Of a DNA stretch of 64,000 nucleotides, positions 35,773 through 47,351 are shown piece after piece. A program made the position numbers and the translations under genes. Below the pieces are notes generated by a model. The model saw only the letters and a program-made list of their open reading frames with translations, did no database searches and was not told the DNA's origin. Source of the stretch: Candidatus Krumholzibacteriota bacterium (GTDB lineage Bacteria > Krumholzibacteriota > Krumholzibacteriia > LZORAL124-64-63); contig JAKLEB010000002.1 in NCBI GenBank assembly GCA_022711765.1, positions 1,471,388 through 1,535,387 on the forward strand. Reading direction: 5' to 3'. The number at the start of each line of letters is the position of its first letter. Positions within the stretch are counted from its first letter, which is position 1.

Positions 35773-36951
35773 TCAGTCGCAGCCGCGGTTCCCGGCCCCG
35801 ATCCGGGGCGCGGTGGCGCCGCGTCGTCCCGGCAGGCAGGGCGACGCGGCCCGCAGATCGTACAGGCCGGAGGTGCGCGAGCAGAACAGGGGGTCGCCCG
35901 AGAAGTTGTCCGCGCGGCCGGCGAGCACGGCGAGCGGACCGGTCCAGTCGCCGGCGGGATGGCCGTAGACGTTGCACGCGCTGAGGTCGGCGCCGCCGGC
36001 GCCGGTGATCGTGACCGCGCCGTGGCTGTTGAACGCGAGGATCGAGCGCTCGAGGACCGGCCGACCGGCCACGACGAGCAGGGCGCCCGCCGTCACCTCG
36101 GCGGCGTTGTCGGCGACGGTGCAATTCACCAGGCGCGGCCGACCGCGCCGGCAAGCCACCGCGCCACCCGCGAGGCCGCCCCGGTTGTTCGCGACCAGGC
36201 ATTCGCGGAACTCGGGCGCTCCGCCGTCGACCCAGACCGCGCCGCCGCTGCCGGCGGCCTCGTTGCCGGTCAGCGACCCCGCGTGCACGACGAGGCCGTC
36301 GTCGTCCAGGCAGGCGATGCCGCCGCCGGCCAGGGCCTGGTTGTTCGCCAGGCGGCAACCGCGCAGGAATCCGGCGCCCGTCGCGTCCCAGAGGACGCCG
36401 CCGCCGTGCAGATCGGCCTGGTTGCCGGCGATCAGGCAGTCCTCGAGGCTGGGGCCGCCGCGGCCCTGGCAGGCGAGCCCGCCGCCGCGCCGCGCCCGGT
36501 TGTCCTGCAGGATGCACCGAGACAGCTTCGGCGAGGCGTTGCGGCAGAGGACGCCGCCGCCGTCGCCATCGGTCGCCCCGCCGCGCAACGTGAGCCCGAC
36601 GACCCTGGTCGTCGAATCGCAATCGGCGAACACGAGGACCCGGCCGCGACCCTGCGCGTCCACCACCACGCAGTCCGGTTGCAGGGTGCCGCTCCACAGG
36701 CTGACCCCGGGCGTGACGGCGATGTCGGCCTCGTAATAGGTGCCGCAGCCGACGAGGATGATGTCGCCCGCAACGGCGCGGGCCATGGCCGCCGCGATGC
36801 TGCCGGTCTCGCCAGGCACGGCGATCGTCCGCGCCTGTGCGGACGCGCCCGCGAGCGCGAGGGCGCAGGCCAGGACGAGGACGCCGGCGCGGAGCCGAGG
36901 CCTGCCGCGACCTGCCCTGGTCGATCGCAACCCTTGCCGAGTCTCAACCAT
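35773..36951 (-). CDS. Secreted right-handed beta-helix protein
   Basis: 392 residues. A basic N-terminus and hydrophobic stretch end at ASAQA-RT (signal peptide). Ten or more ~22-residue coils follow (for example LSRCILQDNRARRGGGLACQ, LEDCLIAGNQADLHGGGVLW), rich in Asn and Gly like pectate-lyase-type parallel beta-helices (DUF1565-like start). No catalytic motif of a polysaccharide lyase is clear. It lacks the FlgD-like tail seen in the beta-helix protein at 58896-60542. A phosphatase gene follows on the same strand after 75 bases. Confidence 0.8.
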   Translation of the reverse strand: MVETRQGLRSTRAGRGRPRLRAGVLVLACALALAGASAQARTIAVPGETGSIAAAMARAVAGDIILVGCGTYYEADIAVTPGVSLWSGTLQPDCVVVDAQGRGRVLVFADCDSTTRVVGLTLRGGATDGDGGGVLCRNASPKLSRCILQDNRARRGGGLACQGRGGPSLEDCLIAGNQADLHGGGVLWDATGAGFLRGCRLANNQALAGGGIACLDDDGLVVHAGSLTGNEAAGSGGAVWVDGGAPEFRECLVANNRGGLAGGAVACRRGRPRLVNCTVADNAAEVTAGALLVVAGRPVLERSILAFNSHGAVTITGAGGADLSACNVYGHPAGDWTGPLAVLAGRADNFSGDPLFCSRTSGLYDLRAASPCLPGRRGATAPRIGAGNRGCD

Positions 36952-37073
36952 GCCTTACGGATACGGCCACCGAAGCGCCTTGGCCACAAGAATTCCCGGG
37001 CTCGCGCCAATGCGCTCCAGCCGCCTGTTGAAGTCGGACGCCGCCGGTGTTACCTTCCAGTCGGTTCACCGAG

Positions 37074-37093
37074 CGGCCGTAGCGGCCGTTTTT
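37074..37093 (+). terminator. Small hairpin plus T5 tract in the valS leader
   Basis: CGGCCG, a three-base loop TAG, CGGCCG, then TTTTT, ending 56 bases before the valS start. It looks like an intrinsic terminator, yet it lies in the divergent gap upstream of valS, so it could be an attenuator. A weak promoter candidate (TTGAAG at 37028, 17 bases, TACCTT) lies upstream of it. Confidence 0.45.
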
Positions 37094-37149
37094 GTCATGC
37101 CACGCGCATCGTCGCCCTGCCACGCCGCGGTCCGCCGGGGGAGTCCCTC

Positions 37150-39909
37150 GTGAACGACGTCAGGCAACTCGCTCAGTACTCGCCCCAGGGTCTCGAGGAG
37201 AAGTGGTACGCCCGCTGGGAAGCGGAGGGGCTCTTCGCCCCCCGGACCGGTGCCGGCGCCCCATTCGTGATCACCCTGCCGCCGCCGAACGTCACCGGCA
37301 TCCTGCACATGGGGCATTGCCTCGGCAACTCCATCCAGGACACGCTCATCCGCTACTACCGGATGCTGGGCCGCGAGACGTTGTGGGTGCCGGGGACCGA
37401 CCACGCGAGCATCGCGACCGAGCAGGTCGTGAGCCGCCAGCTGCGGGACGAGGGGATCGACAAGCGCGCCGCGGGCCGCGCGGTCTTCCTCGAACGCGCC
37501 TGGGCCTGGAAGGAGCAGACCCACGGGCGCATCACCAAGCAGCTGCGGCGCCTGGGCTGCTCGCTCGACTGGTCGCGGGAAGCGTTCACGATGGACGACG
37601 CGCGCAACCGCGCCGTGGTCCGCTGCTTCGTCGACCTCTACGCGAAGGGGCTCGTGTTCCGCGACCTCTACCTCGTGAACTGGTGCCCGCACTGCCTGAC
37701 CGCGATCAGCGACGACGAGGTCGAGTATCAGGAGCACCAGGGCTCGATGTGGCACATCCGCTATCCGTTCGCGGACGGCGGCGGAGATCTCACCGTCGCC
37801 ACGACGCGACCGGAGACGATGTTCGGCGATACCGCCGTCGCCGTGAATCCGGATGATCCCGAGCGCCGCCATCTCATCGGCCGCCGGGTCCGGCTCCCGC
37901 TCACGGACCGGACCATCCCGATCGTCGGCGATCCGCACGCCGACCCCGAGAAGGGCACGGGCTTCGTGAAGATCACGCCGGCCCATGACCCAAACGACTT
38001 CCTGGTCGGCAAGCGCCACGACCTGCCCCAGGTGGTCTGCATGGACCCGCGCGGCGTGATGAACGAGCACGCCGGCGAGTTCGCCGGCCTCGACCGCGCG
38101 GAGGCACGGCGGCGCGTCGTGGCCGCGCTGTCGGGTCAGGGTCTGCTCGCGAAGGTCGACCCCCACGTGCACCAGGTGGGCCACCACGACCGGTGCGGCA
38201 CCGTCATCGAGCCGTACCTCAGCAAGCAGTGGTTCCTCCGCATGGAGGAGCTCGCGGGACCCGCGATCCAGGCGGTCGAGTCGGGCGCCGTCACGCTGCT
38301 GCCCGACCGCTGGGTGGGCGTCTACCACAACTGGCTCGGCAACATCCGCGACTGGTGCATCAGCCGCCAGCTTTGGTGGGGCCACCGGTTGCCGGTCTGG
38401 TATTGCCAGGACTGCAGCGCCGAGATCGTGGCCCTGGAACCTCCCGCCCGCTGCCAGTGCGGCTCGGCGCGGCTCGAGCAGGACCCCGACGTCCTGGACA
38501 CCTGGTTCAGCAGCTGGCTGTGGACCTTCTCGCCGCTGGGCTGGCCGGAGCGTACGGCCGACCTGGCCCGGTACCATCCGACCAGCGTGCTCGTGACCGC
38601 GGCCGACATCATCTTCTTCTGGGTCGCGCGCATGATCATGGCGAGCTACGAATTCCTCGGCGAGCCGCCGTTCCGCGAGGTGCTCTTCACGGGCATCGTT
38701 CGCGACGCCGAGGGCCGCAAGATGAGCAAGTCGCTGGGCAACAGCCCCGACCCGATCGACCTGATCGACACCTACGGCGCCGACGCTCTCCGCTGCTCGC
38801 TGGTGATGCTCACGCCCACCGGGGCCGACATCTTCTTCAGCGAGGCGTCGCTCGAGGTCGGACGCAACTTCTGCAACAAGATCTTCCAGGCGACCAAGCT
38901 CGTGCTCGGCGTCTGGGACGAGTCGGGTCTCGCAGCGCCGCGCGCCGGCGTGGCGCCGCCGCCCGGCCCGATCGAGCTCGTGGCGGACCGGCCGTGGGAG
39001 ACGGCGCCGGCGGCGGCGTTCGCGGCCGTCTGGCGGGCGACCTTCGGCGCCGAGCCGCCGCTCGTCCTGCGGGACGCGGACCTGCAGCTCGAGGATCGCT
39101 GGATCCTGGGGAGGCTGTGCGCGACCGCCCGCGAGTGCAACGAGCACTACGCCCGGCGGCGCCTCAACGACGCGGCCTACGGCGCCTTCAATTTCTTCCG
39201 CCACGAGCTGTGCGACTGGTACCTGGAAGCCATCAAGCCGCGGCTGAGGGACGAGCGGTTGCGCGGTCCGGCGCTGTCGGTGGCGATCCTCGAGCTCGCC
39301 CTCAGCTACAAGCTGCTGCACCCGGTCATGCCGTTCATCACGGAGGAGCTCTGGAGTTGGCTGCCGCCGGCGAGCGGCCGGCTGATGGTCAGCGGCTATC
39401 CGGACGCGACCGGGGCCCCGCCGTTTGCGGGCGCGCAGGCGGCGTTCGGCGAGGTCATGACGATCACGGGCGTGCTGCGCAACCTGCGGAGCGAGCTGGG
39501 AGTCGCGCCGGGCCGCCGGGGTCGGGCCGTCCTGCGGGTCCCTTCCAGCGAGCGGGTCGCGCCGCTCGGGGCCGTGACGGACCTGATTGCGCTGCTCGTG
39601 AAGCTCGAATCGGTCACGGTGGAATGCGGCGGCGACGTGCCCCGCCCGGCGGGCGTCGGCATCGCCGGGGACGTCGAGGTCTTCCTGCCGATGGCTGGTC
39701 TCGTGGACCTGGACAAGGAACGCGAACGCCTCGGCAAGGAGCTGGCGAAGCTGTCGGGCTGGATCGCGGGCTGCCGCGCGAAGCTCGCCAACGCGAACTT
39801 CGTCGCGAACGCGCCGGCCGACGTCGTGCAGAAGCAGAAGGACCTGCTGGCGGAGAACGAGGCCAAGGTCGCCACGTTGCAGGAGCGGCTGCGCGGGCTC
39901 GGAAACTGA
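37150..39909 (+). CDS. valS: Valyl-tRNA synthetase
   Basis: Charges tRNA-Val. 919 residues from a GTG at 37150, with GGGGGAG upstream; the long open frame before it is antisense to the beta-helix gene. Class I motifs: H53-M-G-H56 in PPPNVTGILHMGH and K524-MSKS528. The editing domain lies at about 190-350, the anticodon-binding region follows, and the ValS-specific C-terminal coiled coil is visible (LDKERERLGKELAKL to the end). It is the first gene of a tight five-gene operon. Confidence 0.97.
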   Translation: MNDVRQLAQYSPQGLEEKWYARWEAEGLFAPRTGAGAPFVITLPPPNVTGILHMGHCLGNSIQDTLIRYYRMLGRETLWVPGTDHASIATEQVVSRQLRDEGIDKRAAGRAVFLERAWAWKEQTHGRITKQLRRLGCSLDWSREAFTMDDARNRAVVRCFVDLYAKGLVFRDLYLVNWCPHCLTAISDDEVEYQEHQGSMWHIRYPFADGGGDLTVATTRPETMFGDTAVAVNPDDPERRHLIGRRVRLPLTDRTIPIVGDPHADPEKGTGFVKITPAHDPNDFLVGKRHDLPQVVCMDPRGVMNEHAGEFAGLDRAEARRRVVAALSGQGLLAKVDPHVHQVGHHDRCGTVIEPYLSKQWFLRMEELAGPAIQAVESGAVTLLPDRWVGVYHNWLGNIRDWCISRQLWWGHRLPVWYCQDCSAEIVALEPPARCQCGSARLEQDPDVLDTWFSSWLWTFSPLGWPERTADLARYHPTSVLVTAADIIFFWVARMIMASYEFLGEPPFREVLFTGIVRDAEGRKMSKSLGNSPDPIDLIDTYGADALRCSLVMLTPTGADIFFSEASLEVGRNFCNKIFQATKLVLGVWDESGLAAPRAGVAPPPGPIELVADRPWETAPAAAFAAVWRATFGAEPPLVLRDADLQLEDRWILGRLCATARECNEHYARRRLNDAAYGAFNFFRHELCDWYLEAIKPRLRDERLRGPALSVAILELALSYKLLHPVMPFITEELWSWLPPASGRLMVSGYPDATGAPPFAGAQAAFGEVMTITGVLRNLRSELGVAPGRRGRAVLRVPSSERVAPLGAVTDLIALLVKLESVTVECGGDVPRPAGVGIAGDVEVFLPMAGLVDLDKERERLGKELAKLSGWIAGCRAKLANANFVANAPADVVQKQKDLLAENEAKVATLQERLRGLGN

Positions 39910-39930
39910 CCGCGGCGCGGGAGGCGTGAT

Positions 39931-40902
39931 ATGGCCGAACGACAAGCCAGCCGGACACCCGGTGAGCTGCTGCGAGACGCGCGGGAGCGGCGCGGCGCGA
40001 CCCTCGACGCCGCCGAAGAAGGCACGAAGATCCCCCGGCGCCTGCTCGAGGCCATCGAGCACGACGAATACCACAAGCTGTCCGGTCCGCTCTACGTCAA
40101 GAGTTTCCTGCGCACCTACGCCACCTGGCTCCAGCTGGCCCCGGACGAGGTCCTCCGGGTGTACGAGCTCGCCACCGGTCGCCCCGGTGCGGCCTCCCCC
40201 AGCGGGGAGATGGTCTGGTCCGAGGACCAGGTCGAGGTCACCCGGATCGGCATCCCGTGGCGTCGCTACCTCCTCATGGGCGCTGGTACGGTCGCGGCGC
40301 TCGCGCTCCTGGTCTGGATCGCGACCCTGGTGTTCGGGCGCGGAGAAACGACGCCGCGGCTGGAGTCGGGAGGCAGGGTCGAGCCCGTGGCGGAGGCGGC
40401 CGCCGGCGGATCCGCCCCGGCGCTGCCCGGCGCGCGACCCGACCGGGCCGAGCGCGACTCGGCGGCCACCCCGCCGGTCACGTCGGCGCCGGCGGGGCCC
40501 GCGAACGGGGATCCCGCCGCAGCCGAGCTGCCCCTGCCCGCGCGCGGCGATTCCGCCCTGCGTTTCGCCGGCGGCGCGACCTACCCTCTCGTCCTGCGCG
40601 TGCTGCTGCCCGCGCCGACGAACTGCTTGGTGCGCCGCGACGGCGACGGCGCCGGCATCCCGCTGATCTGGCCCGGGACGGCCACGCCCCCGCCGGCCTA
40701 CAACGTCAAGCAAGGCGTCGCGTACGCGGTCCGGGGCGGATTCGCCGCGTACTGGGGCGCCGAGGACAACTTCACCCTGATCCTCGACGACCTGCAAGGC
40801 GCCCAGGTGACCCTCAATGGGATCGCGCAGCCGGTCGAGCGCTGGCGCCAGGGCCAGCCGGTCGTCCTGGATCGTTTCACGCTCGGCCCCGGCGGCGGCT
40901 GA
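39931..40902 (+). CDS. rodZ: RodZ-like protein
   Basis: Membrane protein linking the MreB cytoskeleton to cell-wall synthesis. 323 residues: an N-terminal HTH_25 domain (about 10-85: GELLRDARERRGATLDAAEEGTKIPRRLLEAIE...YVKSFLRTYA), one membrane helix (about 112-136), an Ala/Pro linker and a DUF4115-like periplasmic domain (about 230-315). The organisation is that of RodZ, but some HTH_25 proteins of this layout have other roles. The stop is two bases before uvrB. Confidence 0.85.
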   Translation: MAERQASRTPGELLRDARERRGATLDAAEEGTKIPRRLLEAIEHDEYHKLSGPLYVKSFLRTYATWLQLAPDEVLRVYELATGRPGAASPSGEMVWSEDQVEVTRIGIPWRRYLLMGAGTVAALALLVWIATLVFGRGETTPRLESGGRVEPVAEAAAGGSAPALPGARPDRAERDSAATPPVTSAPAGPANGDPAAAELPLPARGDSALRFAGGATYPLVLRVLLPAPTNCLVRRDGDGAGIPLIWPGTATPPPAYNVKQGVAYAVRGGFAAYWGAEDNFTLILDDLQGAQVTLNGIAQPVERWRQGQPVVLDRFTLGPGGG

Positions 40903-40904
40903 TC

Positions 40905-42925
<2,021 letters not shown>

Positions 42926-42926
<1 letters not shown>

Positions 42927-43792
42927 TGGACCATCCCCAGTTCCCGCGCGACCCGTGGCTCGCGACGTTGATGGACCAGGCGCTTTGCGAGGACATCGGC
43001 CGCGGCGACGCCTCGACGGCGATCGCGGTGGCGGCGACCGTCCGCGCGACGGCGCGGATCGTCGCCAGGGCGGACGGCGTCCTGGCCGGCTTGCCGATCC
43101 TGGAGCTGCTCTTCGGCCGACTGGATCGGCGGGTCGGCGTCGAGCTGCTGGCGGCCGACGGCGACCGCGTGCCGGCCGGAGCCGTCGCCGCGGTGCTGCG
43201 CGGCCCCGCGGCGCCGTTGCTCACCGGCGAGCGGACCGCGTTGAATTTCCTGCAGCACCTCTCGGGGATCGCGACGCTCACGGCGCGGTACGTGGACGCC
43301 GTGGCCGGCACGGGCTGCCAGGTGCTCGACACGCGCAAGACCGTCCCCGGGTGGCGGACGCTCGCCAAGTACGCAGTCCGGTGCGGCGGCGGCGTGAACC
43401 ACCGGCTCGGGCTCGACGACCGGATCATGCTGAAGGACAACCACTGGGCGGCCGGCGGCGATCGCGTGGCCGATCTGGTGGCGCGGGCGCGCCGCGCCTA
43501 TCCGGATCTGGTCATCGAGGTGGAGGTCGATTCGCTCGAGCAGCTGGCGAGCGTGCTGCCGCTGCGGGTGGAATGGGTCTTGCTCGACAACTTCGCGCCG
43601 GCCGACGTGCGCGAGGCGGTGGCTCGGCGCGACCGCGCTCACGCCGCGACCCGGCTCGAGGCGAGCGGCAACGTGACGCTCGAGACGATCCGCGAATACG
43701 CCGCGGCCGGCGTGGACGCCTGCTCGGTCGGGCGCCTCACGCACTCGGCGCCGGCGCTCGATCTCGGCCTGGACCTGGAGATCGCGCCGTGA
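42926..43792 (+). CDS. nadC: Nicotinate-nucleotide pyrophosphorylase (carboxylating)
   Basis: Converts quinolinate and PRPP to nicotinate mononucleotide in NAD synthesis. 288 residues. Family motifs TRKTVPGWRTLAKYAVRCGG (from T136), NHRLGLDD and K170-DNH173, EVEVDS and SGNVTLETI are intact. The start overlaps uvrB, and the stop overlaps the GTG of coaX. Confidence 0.96.
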
Positions 43793-44547
43793 GCCAGCTC
43801 CTCGTCAACATCGGCAACTCCTGCGTCAGCGCGGCGCGCGCCGAGCCCGCGGCCCGTGGATCATCGCCGGCGGTCGCCGGTCTCCTGCGCGAGCCGACCC
43901 CGCGCGACGCCGCGGCGCTGGCCGCGCTCGCCGCGCGGATCGCCGGGTTGCGCCGACGAGGGGAGACCGCCGGCGTCTGCTCGGTCGTGCCGGCTGCGGC
44001 CCGCGCGCTCGTCGCGGCGATGCCCGACGCGCATCTCGTCGACCACACCTGGGATTTCCCGTTCGCGGTCTCGATCCGCGAACCGCGGACGGTGGGCGCG
44101 GACCGCTGGTGCAACGTGGCGGCGGCGGCGGCGGCCGCTCTCGACGACGCGCTGGTCGTGGACGCGGGGACCGCAACCACGATCGACGTCCTCGCGGCGG
44201 GCGTGTTCACGGGCGGGCTGATCGCGCCGGGCATGGCGTTCGCCGCGCGCAAGCTCCAGGAGGAGGCGGCGCAGCTCTGGCCCGTGCCGTTCGCGCCCTG
44301 CGAACTGCGACCGGGACGAGATACGGAGGAGGCCCTCGCGATCGGCGCGTTCCACGTGGGCGTGCATGGCGTCGCAGGAGTCGTCGAGGCGCTGCTCGCA
44401 GCCTGGCCGCGCTCGCGCGTGATCACGACCGGCGGGCTCGGCGGATACGTGGCGCGGGCCGGCTGGCTGTACGATCCCGACTGGACGCTGCGCGGCCTGG
44501 CGGCGCTGCTCGATCGCCGGCGTCACGCCGGCGGCGCGACCCGCTAA
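43789..44547 (+). CDS. coaX: Type III pantothenate kinase with an altered phosphate motif
   Basis: Phosphorylates pantothenate, the first step to coenzyme A. 252 residues from a GTG overlapping nadC. The core motifs GADRWCN and VVDAGTATTIDVL are present, as is the GGLIAPGM segment. The first phosphate motif, usually D-x-GNT, reads N7-I-G-N-S, so the conserved Asp is Asn here. Activity is still likely but needs testing. birA, often next to nadC and coaX, is absent. The stop overlaps that of the convergent gene by three to four bases. Confidence 0.88.
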   Translation: MSQLLVNIGNSCVSAARAEPAARGSSPAVAGLLREPTPRDAAALAALAARIAGLRRRGETAGVCSVVPAAARALVAAMPDAHLVDHTWDFPFAVSIREPRTVGADRWCNVAAAAAAALDDALVVDAGTATTIDVLAAGVFTGGLIAPGMAFAARKLQEEAAQLWPVPFAPCELRPGRDTEEALAIGAFHVGVHGVAGVVEALLAAWPRSRVITTGGLGGYVARAGWLYDPDWTLRGLAALLDRRRHAGGATR

Positions 44548-45308
44548 CGCGGGATCACCGAGACGTTGTCCACGTAGAACGTGCCAGCCCCGTCGTTCCA
44601 GGACGCGAAGCTGATGTGCGTGATGGACGTCGGCGCCTTGCTCTTGGCGGTCGAGAACGCAGCCAGAGGCCGGCTGGCGGGCTGTTCACCGACCTTGACG
44701 GTGTAGGTGCCCTTCGCGACGTCGACGTCGACGGTCACCTGGTACCACTTCATCAGGTCGAGCCCGTCGGCGAGCACCGTCGCGTCCTTCCAGTCCGACT
44801 TGCCCTCGCGCGCGAAGAGCCTGATCTTGCCTTCCTGGCCGGCGTTCGCGAAGCCAAGGAAGACGAAGCGCTCGGCCGCCGTCGAGTTGGGGCCGTTCTT
44901 CTTGTCGGCGCTTGTGCCGGCGAAGAAGAACGCGGACCGGTCGTACTCGGGGCGGATCTGCTTGACGCAGATGTCGTAGCTGACCGTGAACCGCCCGGTC
45001 TGCGGCGCGGCGAGATCCTGGGAGAGATAGGTGTTCAGCGTGGGGTGGGCCTTGATCATGGCCTTGTGGGTCGCATTGCCGGCGACCTTCTTCGTGCTGA
45101 GCATCAGCAACTTCCCGGCTTCCTTGCTCTCCTTGCGGCTCTCGTACCAGTCCTGACCGTCGTCGTTGCGGCGGAGGTCCGCGCTGCTCTTGATGCCTTC
45201 GAAGTCGCCGGTCTTCACCTGGCTGACGGCGGCGAGCGCCAGCGGGACGAAGCCGAGGGCGAGGACGGCGCCCCCGAGGCAGAAGCGGACGAGACGACGG
45301 CTGACCAT
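44544..45308 (-). CDS. Secreted protein with a concanavalin-like jellyroll
   Basis: 254 residues from the ATG at 45308. A signal peptide ends at ALAA-VS. The body reads like a single LamG/concanavalin-type beta-sandwich: TGRFTVSYDICVKQI, RFVFLGFANAGQEGKIRLFAREG, DLMKWYQVTVDVDVAKGTYTVKVG and a last strand GTFYVDNVSVIPR. Probably carbohydrate-binding or structural. The exact family is not known to me. Confidence 0.7.
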   Translation of the reverse strand: MVSRRLVRFCLGGAVLALGFVPLALAAVSQVKTGDFEGIKSSADLRRNDDGQDWYESRKESKEAGKLLMLSTKKVAGNATHKAMIKAHPTLNTYLSQDLAAPQTGRFTVSYDICVKQIRPEYDRSAFFFAGTSADKKNGPNSTAAERFVFLGFANAGQEGKIRLFAREGKSDWKDATVLADGLDLMKWYQVTVDVDVAKGTYTVKVGEQPASRPLAAFSTAKSKAPTSITHISFASWNDGAGTFYVDNVSVIPR

Positions 45309-45370
45309 GGGGACCTCCCGGTTCCGGCTGAGGATCGAGCAGGGCGGCGAACCGCCCGCAGGGTCACGAT

Positions 45371-45400
45371 AGCATACGGCGCGCGGCGGCTGGTGGACAA
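45371..45400 (-). promoter_or_regulatory. Candidate promoter of the concanavalin-like gene
   Basis: On the - strand: TTGTCC, an 18-base spacer, TATGCT, about 63 bases before the start at 45308. It is in the 200-base gap to the divergent HAD gene. Confidence 0.4.
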
Positions 45401-45508
45401 GCCGGGAAAATTTCCGTTGTGCTTGACGGCAGCGACCGGCGACACCTCGCCGATTCCCGGTTATCCTGGCCACCGACTCCCGTGGCACGATCGATCGGAG
45501 CGCCCTGC

Positions 45509-46114
45509 ATGGACCACGCCGCGCCGCGCCCGCCCTTGCTGCTGGATCTGGGCAACGTCCTGGTGGATCTGGATTTCGAGCGTTTCGTGGCGGCGGCGGC
45601 GACCGCGAGCCCGCGATCGCCGGGCGAGATCCGCGATCGCTACATCCTCGGCGAGGCGAAGCGGAGCTACGAGCGGGGCCTCGCAACGAGCGCGGCCTTC
45701 TTCGCGGAGCTGGCCGCCTGGCTCCGCTGGCCAGCCGGCCGGCGGGCCGATCTGGTGCGGTGCTGGTGCGACATCTTCACGGCGACGCCGGGGGCCGAGG
45801 CGGCCGTCCGCCGGCTCGCCGCCGCGCGGCCGCTCTGGGTGCTCAGCGACACCAACCCCGCGCACCTGGTCTGGTGCCGCAGCCGCTGGCCCTGGTTCGG
45901 GCTCTGCGCGCGGTGGATCGTCTCCTGCGAGACCGGACGCCTGAAGGCGGACGTGGGCGCCTTCGCGCCGGTCGTGGCCGCCGCGCTTCCGCACGACTCG
46001 CCGCTCGTCTTCTACGACGACCTGCCGGCCAACGTGGCGGCGGCTCGGCGAGAGGGGCTCGATGGCCGGCTCTTCACCGGCTGGGCTGCCGCTCTCGCCG
46101 AGCTGGACCGCTAG
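45509..46114 (+). CDS. HAD-superfamily hydrolase (YihX-like)
   Basis: 201 residues from the ATG at 45509 (GGAG eight bases upstream). Nucleophile D13 in LLDLGNVLVD, motif II LSDTNPAH, motif III in LKADVGAF and motif IV FYDDLPANVAAA are in order. The GNV/LV variant of motif I is that of YihX-type sugar phosphatases. The substrate is unknown. It converges with the acyltransferase gene. Confidence 0.85.
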   Translation: MDHAAPRPPLLLDLGNVLVDLDFERFVAAAATASPRSPGEIRDRYILGEAKRSYERGLATSAAFFAELAAWLRWPAGRRADLVRCWCDIFTATPGAEAAVRRLAAARPLWVLSDTNPAHLVWCRSRWPWFGLCARWIVSCETGRLKADVGAFAPVVAAALPHDSPLVFYDDLPANVAAARREGLDGRLFTGWAAALAELDR

Positions 46115-46142
46115 ACGCCGCCGCGCCGCGGGCGCCGCCTGA

Positions 46143-47294
46143 TCAGATCATGCGCACGAACCAGCTCTTGTTGCGCGCCTTGACCCGGCCGAACCAGATG
46201 GCGAGCGGCGCCATGACGACCAGGAGGCCGACCCAGGTCCACAGGCTCTCGACCACGCCGCCGCCGTGGTAGGGCAGCCAGCCGAGGCGACGGAACACGA
46301 TCGCGAGCAGCGGGATGTGGATGCAGTAGAAGAACAGAGGCACCTTGCCGACGACCGCGAGGGGACGCAGCACCGGCCAGCGGTTGTCGATCCAGGCGAA
46401 GAGGCCGACCATGAAGATCACCGCGCCGGCGAACCAGACCTGGTGGCAGAGGCTGGGCGGATACTTCTGGACCAGGAAGAAGCTGTACGTGAACCAGCCC
46501 TCGTGCGGGAAGAGGTTGGCATACGCGAGGCCCCAGTCGCGCAGGCCGAGGGCCGCGAGCACGAGCGCGAGGCCGAGCCCCATCGACTTGTAGGCGCGCT
46601 CGTCGGGCCGGTGGGAATCGGTCCAGACCGTGAACCAGAAGTGCGCCATGACCGAGCCGACGCAGGCGAACGCGAACCAGGGAATGAGCGGATACTTGGT
46701 GAAGTCGCCGCTGTCGATGAAGAACTGCATGGGGACGTGGATCCAGCTGTCGTGGTCGTAGGGAATCTGCAGCAGCAGGGGATGGATCAGGAAACAGGCG
46801 AGCGCCACGAGGCCGCGCCGCCACCACGGCCACTCGACCATCAGCGAAACGAGCAGCATGCTGATGCCGATCGTGGCGATGATGCCCATGTGGTCGAGGC
46901 GCAGGCGGTCGAAGCCGCTCCAGGCGGCGTTGACCCAGAGCCATTGCACGAGCACGAGGAAGACGCCGCGCTCGACGAAATCGAGGATGGCCCGGCCCCG
47001 CGTGATGCCCCGCTTGCGACGGCGCATGAACGCCCAGTAGGTCATGGCGCCGTTCATCATCAGGAAGCCGGGAGCGCAGAGGTAGCCCATGTACCGGATG
47101 AGGAACTGGGGGGTGTTGTCGAAGAACGGGTCGATCGGATCCAGGCTCAGCCACGCGGAATTCATGTAATACTGAGCGTGGCCGAGCGCCATCATGACCC
47201 CGATGAGTCCGCGGAACTCGTCGATGAACGTGAAGCGGAGCTTCGGCGGCGGGACGGCGCCCTTCAGGGCATCGGTGACTTTGGCGGCGGTCAT
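46143..47294 (-). CDS. DUF1624 membrane acyltransferase (heparan-glucosaminide acetyltransferase-like)
   Basis: 383 residues with ten or so membrane helices. The N-terminal signature RFTFIDEFRGLIGVMMALGHAQYY and the later YLCAPGFLMMNGAMTYW match DUF1624/HGSNAT-like acyltransferases, which move acyl groups across membranes onto sugars or polymers. A conserved His (GHAQ) is present. It is the last gene of the - strand block and stands 57 bases after the SUMF1 lipoprotein gene, so it may acylate the polymer or a lipoprotein made by that operon. This role is inference. Confidence 0.8.
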   Translation of the reverse strand: MTAAKVTDALKGAVPPPKLRFTFIDEFRGLIGVMMALGHAQYYMNSAWLSLDPIDPFFDNTPQFLIRYMGYLCAPGFLMMNGAMTYWAFMRRRKRGITRGRAILDFVERGVFLVLVQWLWVNAAWSGFDRLRLDHMGIIATIGISMLLVSLMVEWPWWRRGLVALACFLIHPLLLQIPYDHDSWIHVPMQFFIDSGDFTKYPLIPWFAFACVGSVMAHFWFTVWTDSHRPDERAYKSMGLGLALVLAALGLRDWGLAYANLFPHEGWFTYSFFLVQKYPPSLCHQVWFAGAVIFMVGLFAWIDNRWPVLRPLAVVGKVPLFFYCIHIPLLAIVFRRLGWLPYHGGGVVESLWTWVGLLVVMAPLAIWFGRVKARNKSWFVRMI

Positions 47295-47351
47295 TGGGTC
47301 CTTTCCGCGCCGGGGGCCGCGCGGCGAGCGCGACCCCCGGCGAATGCGGGC

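Noticed and set aside
37028..37150. T-box riboswitch before valS
   Set aside because: The leader is too short and has no T-box consensus or specifier stem; only a small terminator-like hairpin is seen.
37066..40797. A 1243-codon open frame on the - strand across valS and rodZ
   Set aside because: It overlaps complete, motif-bearing genes on the other strand; composition is that of a GC-rich shadow frame.
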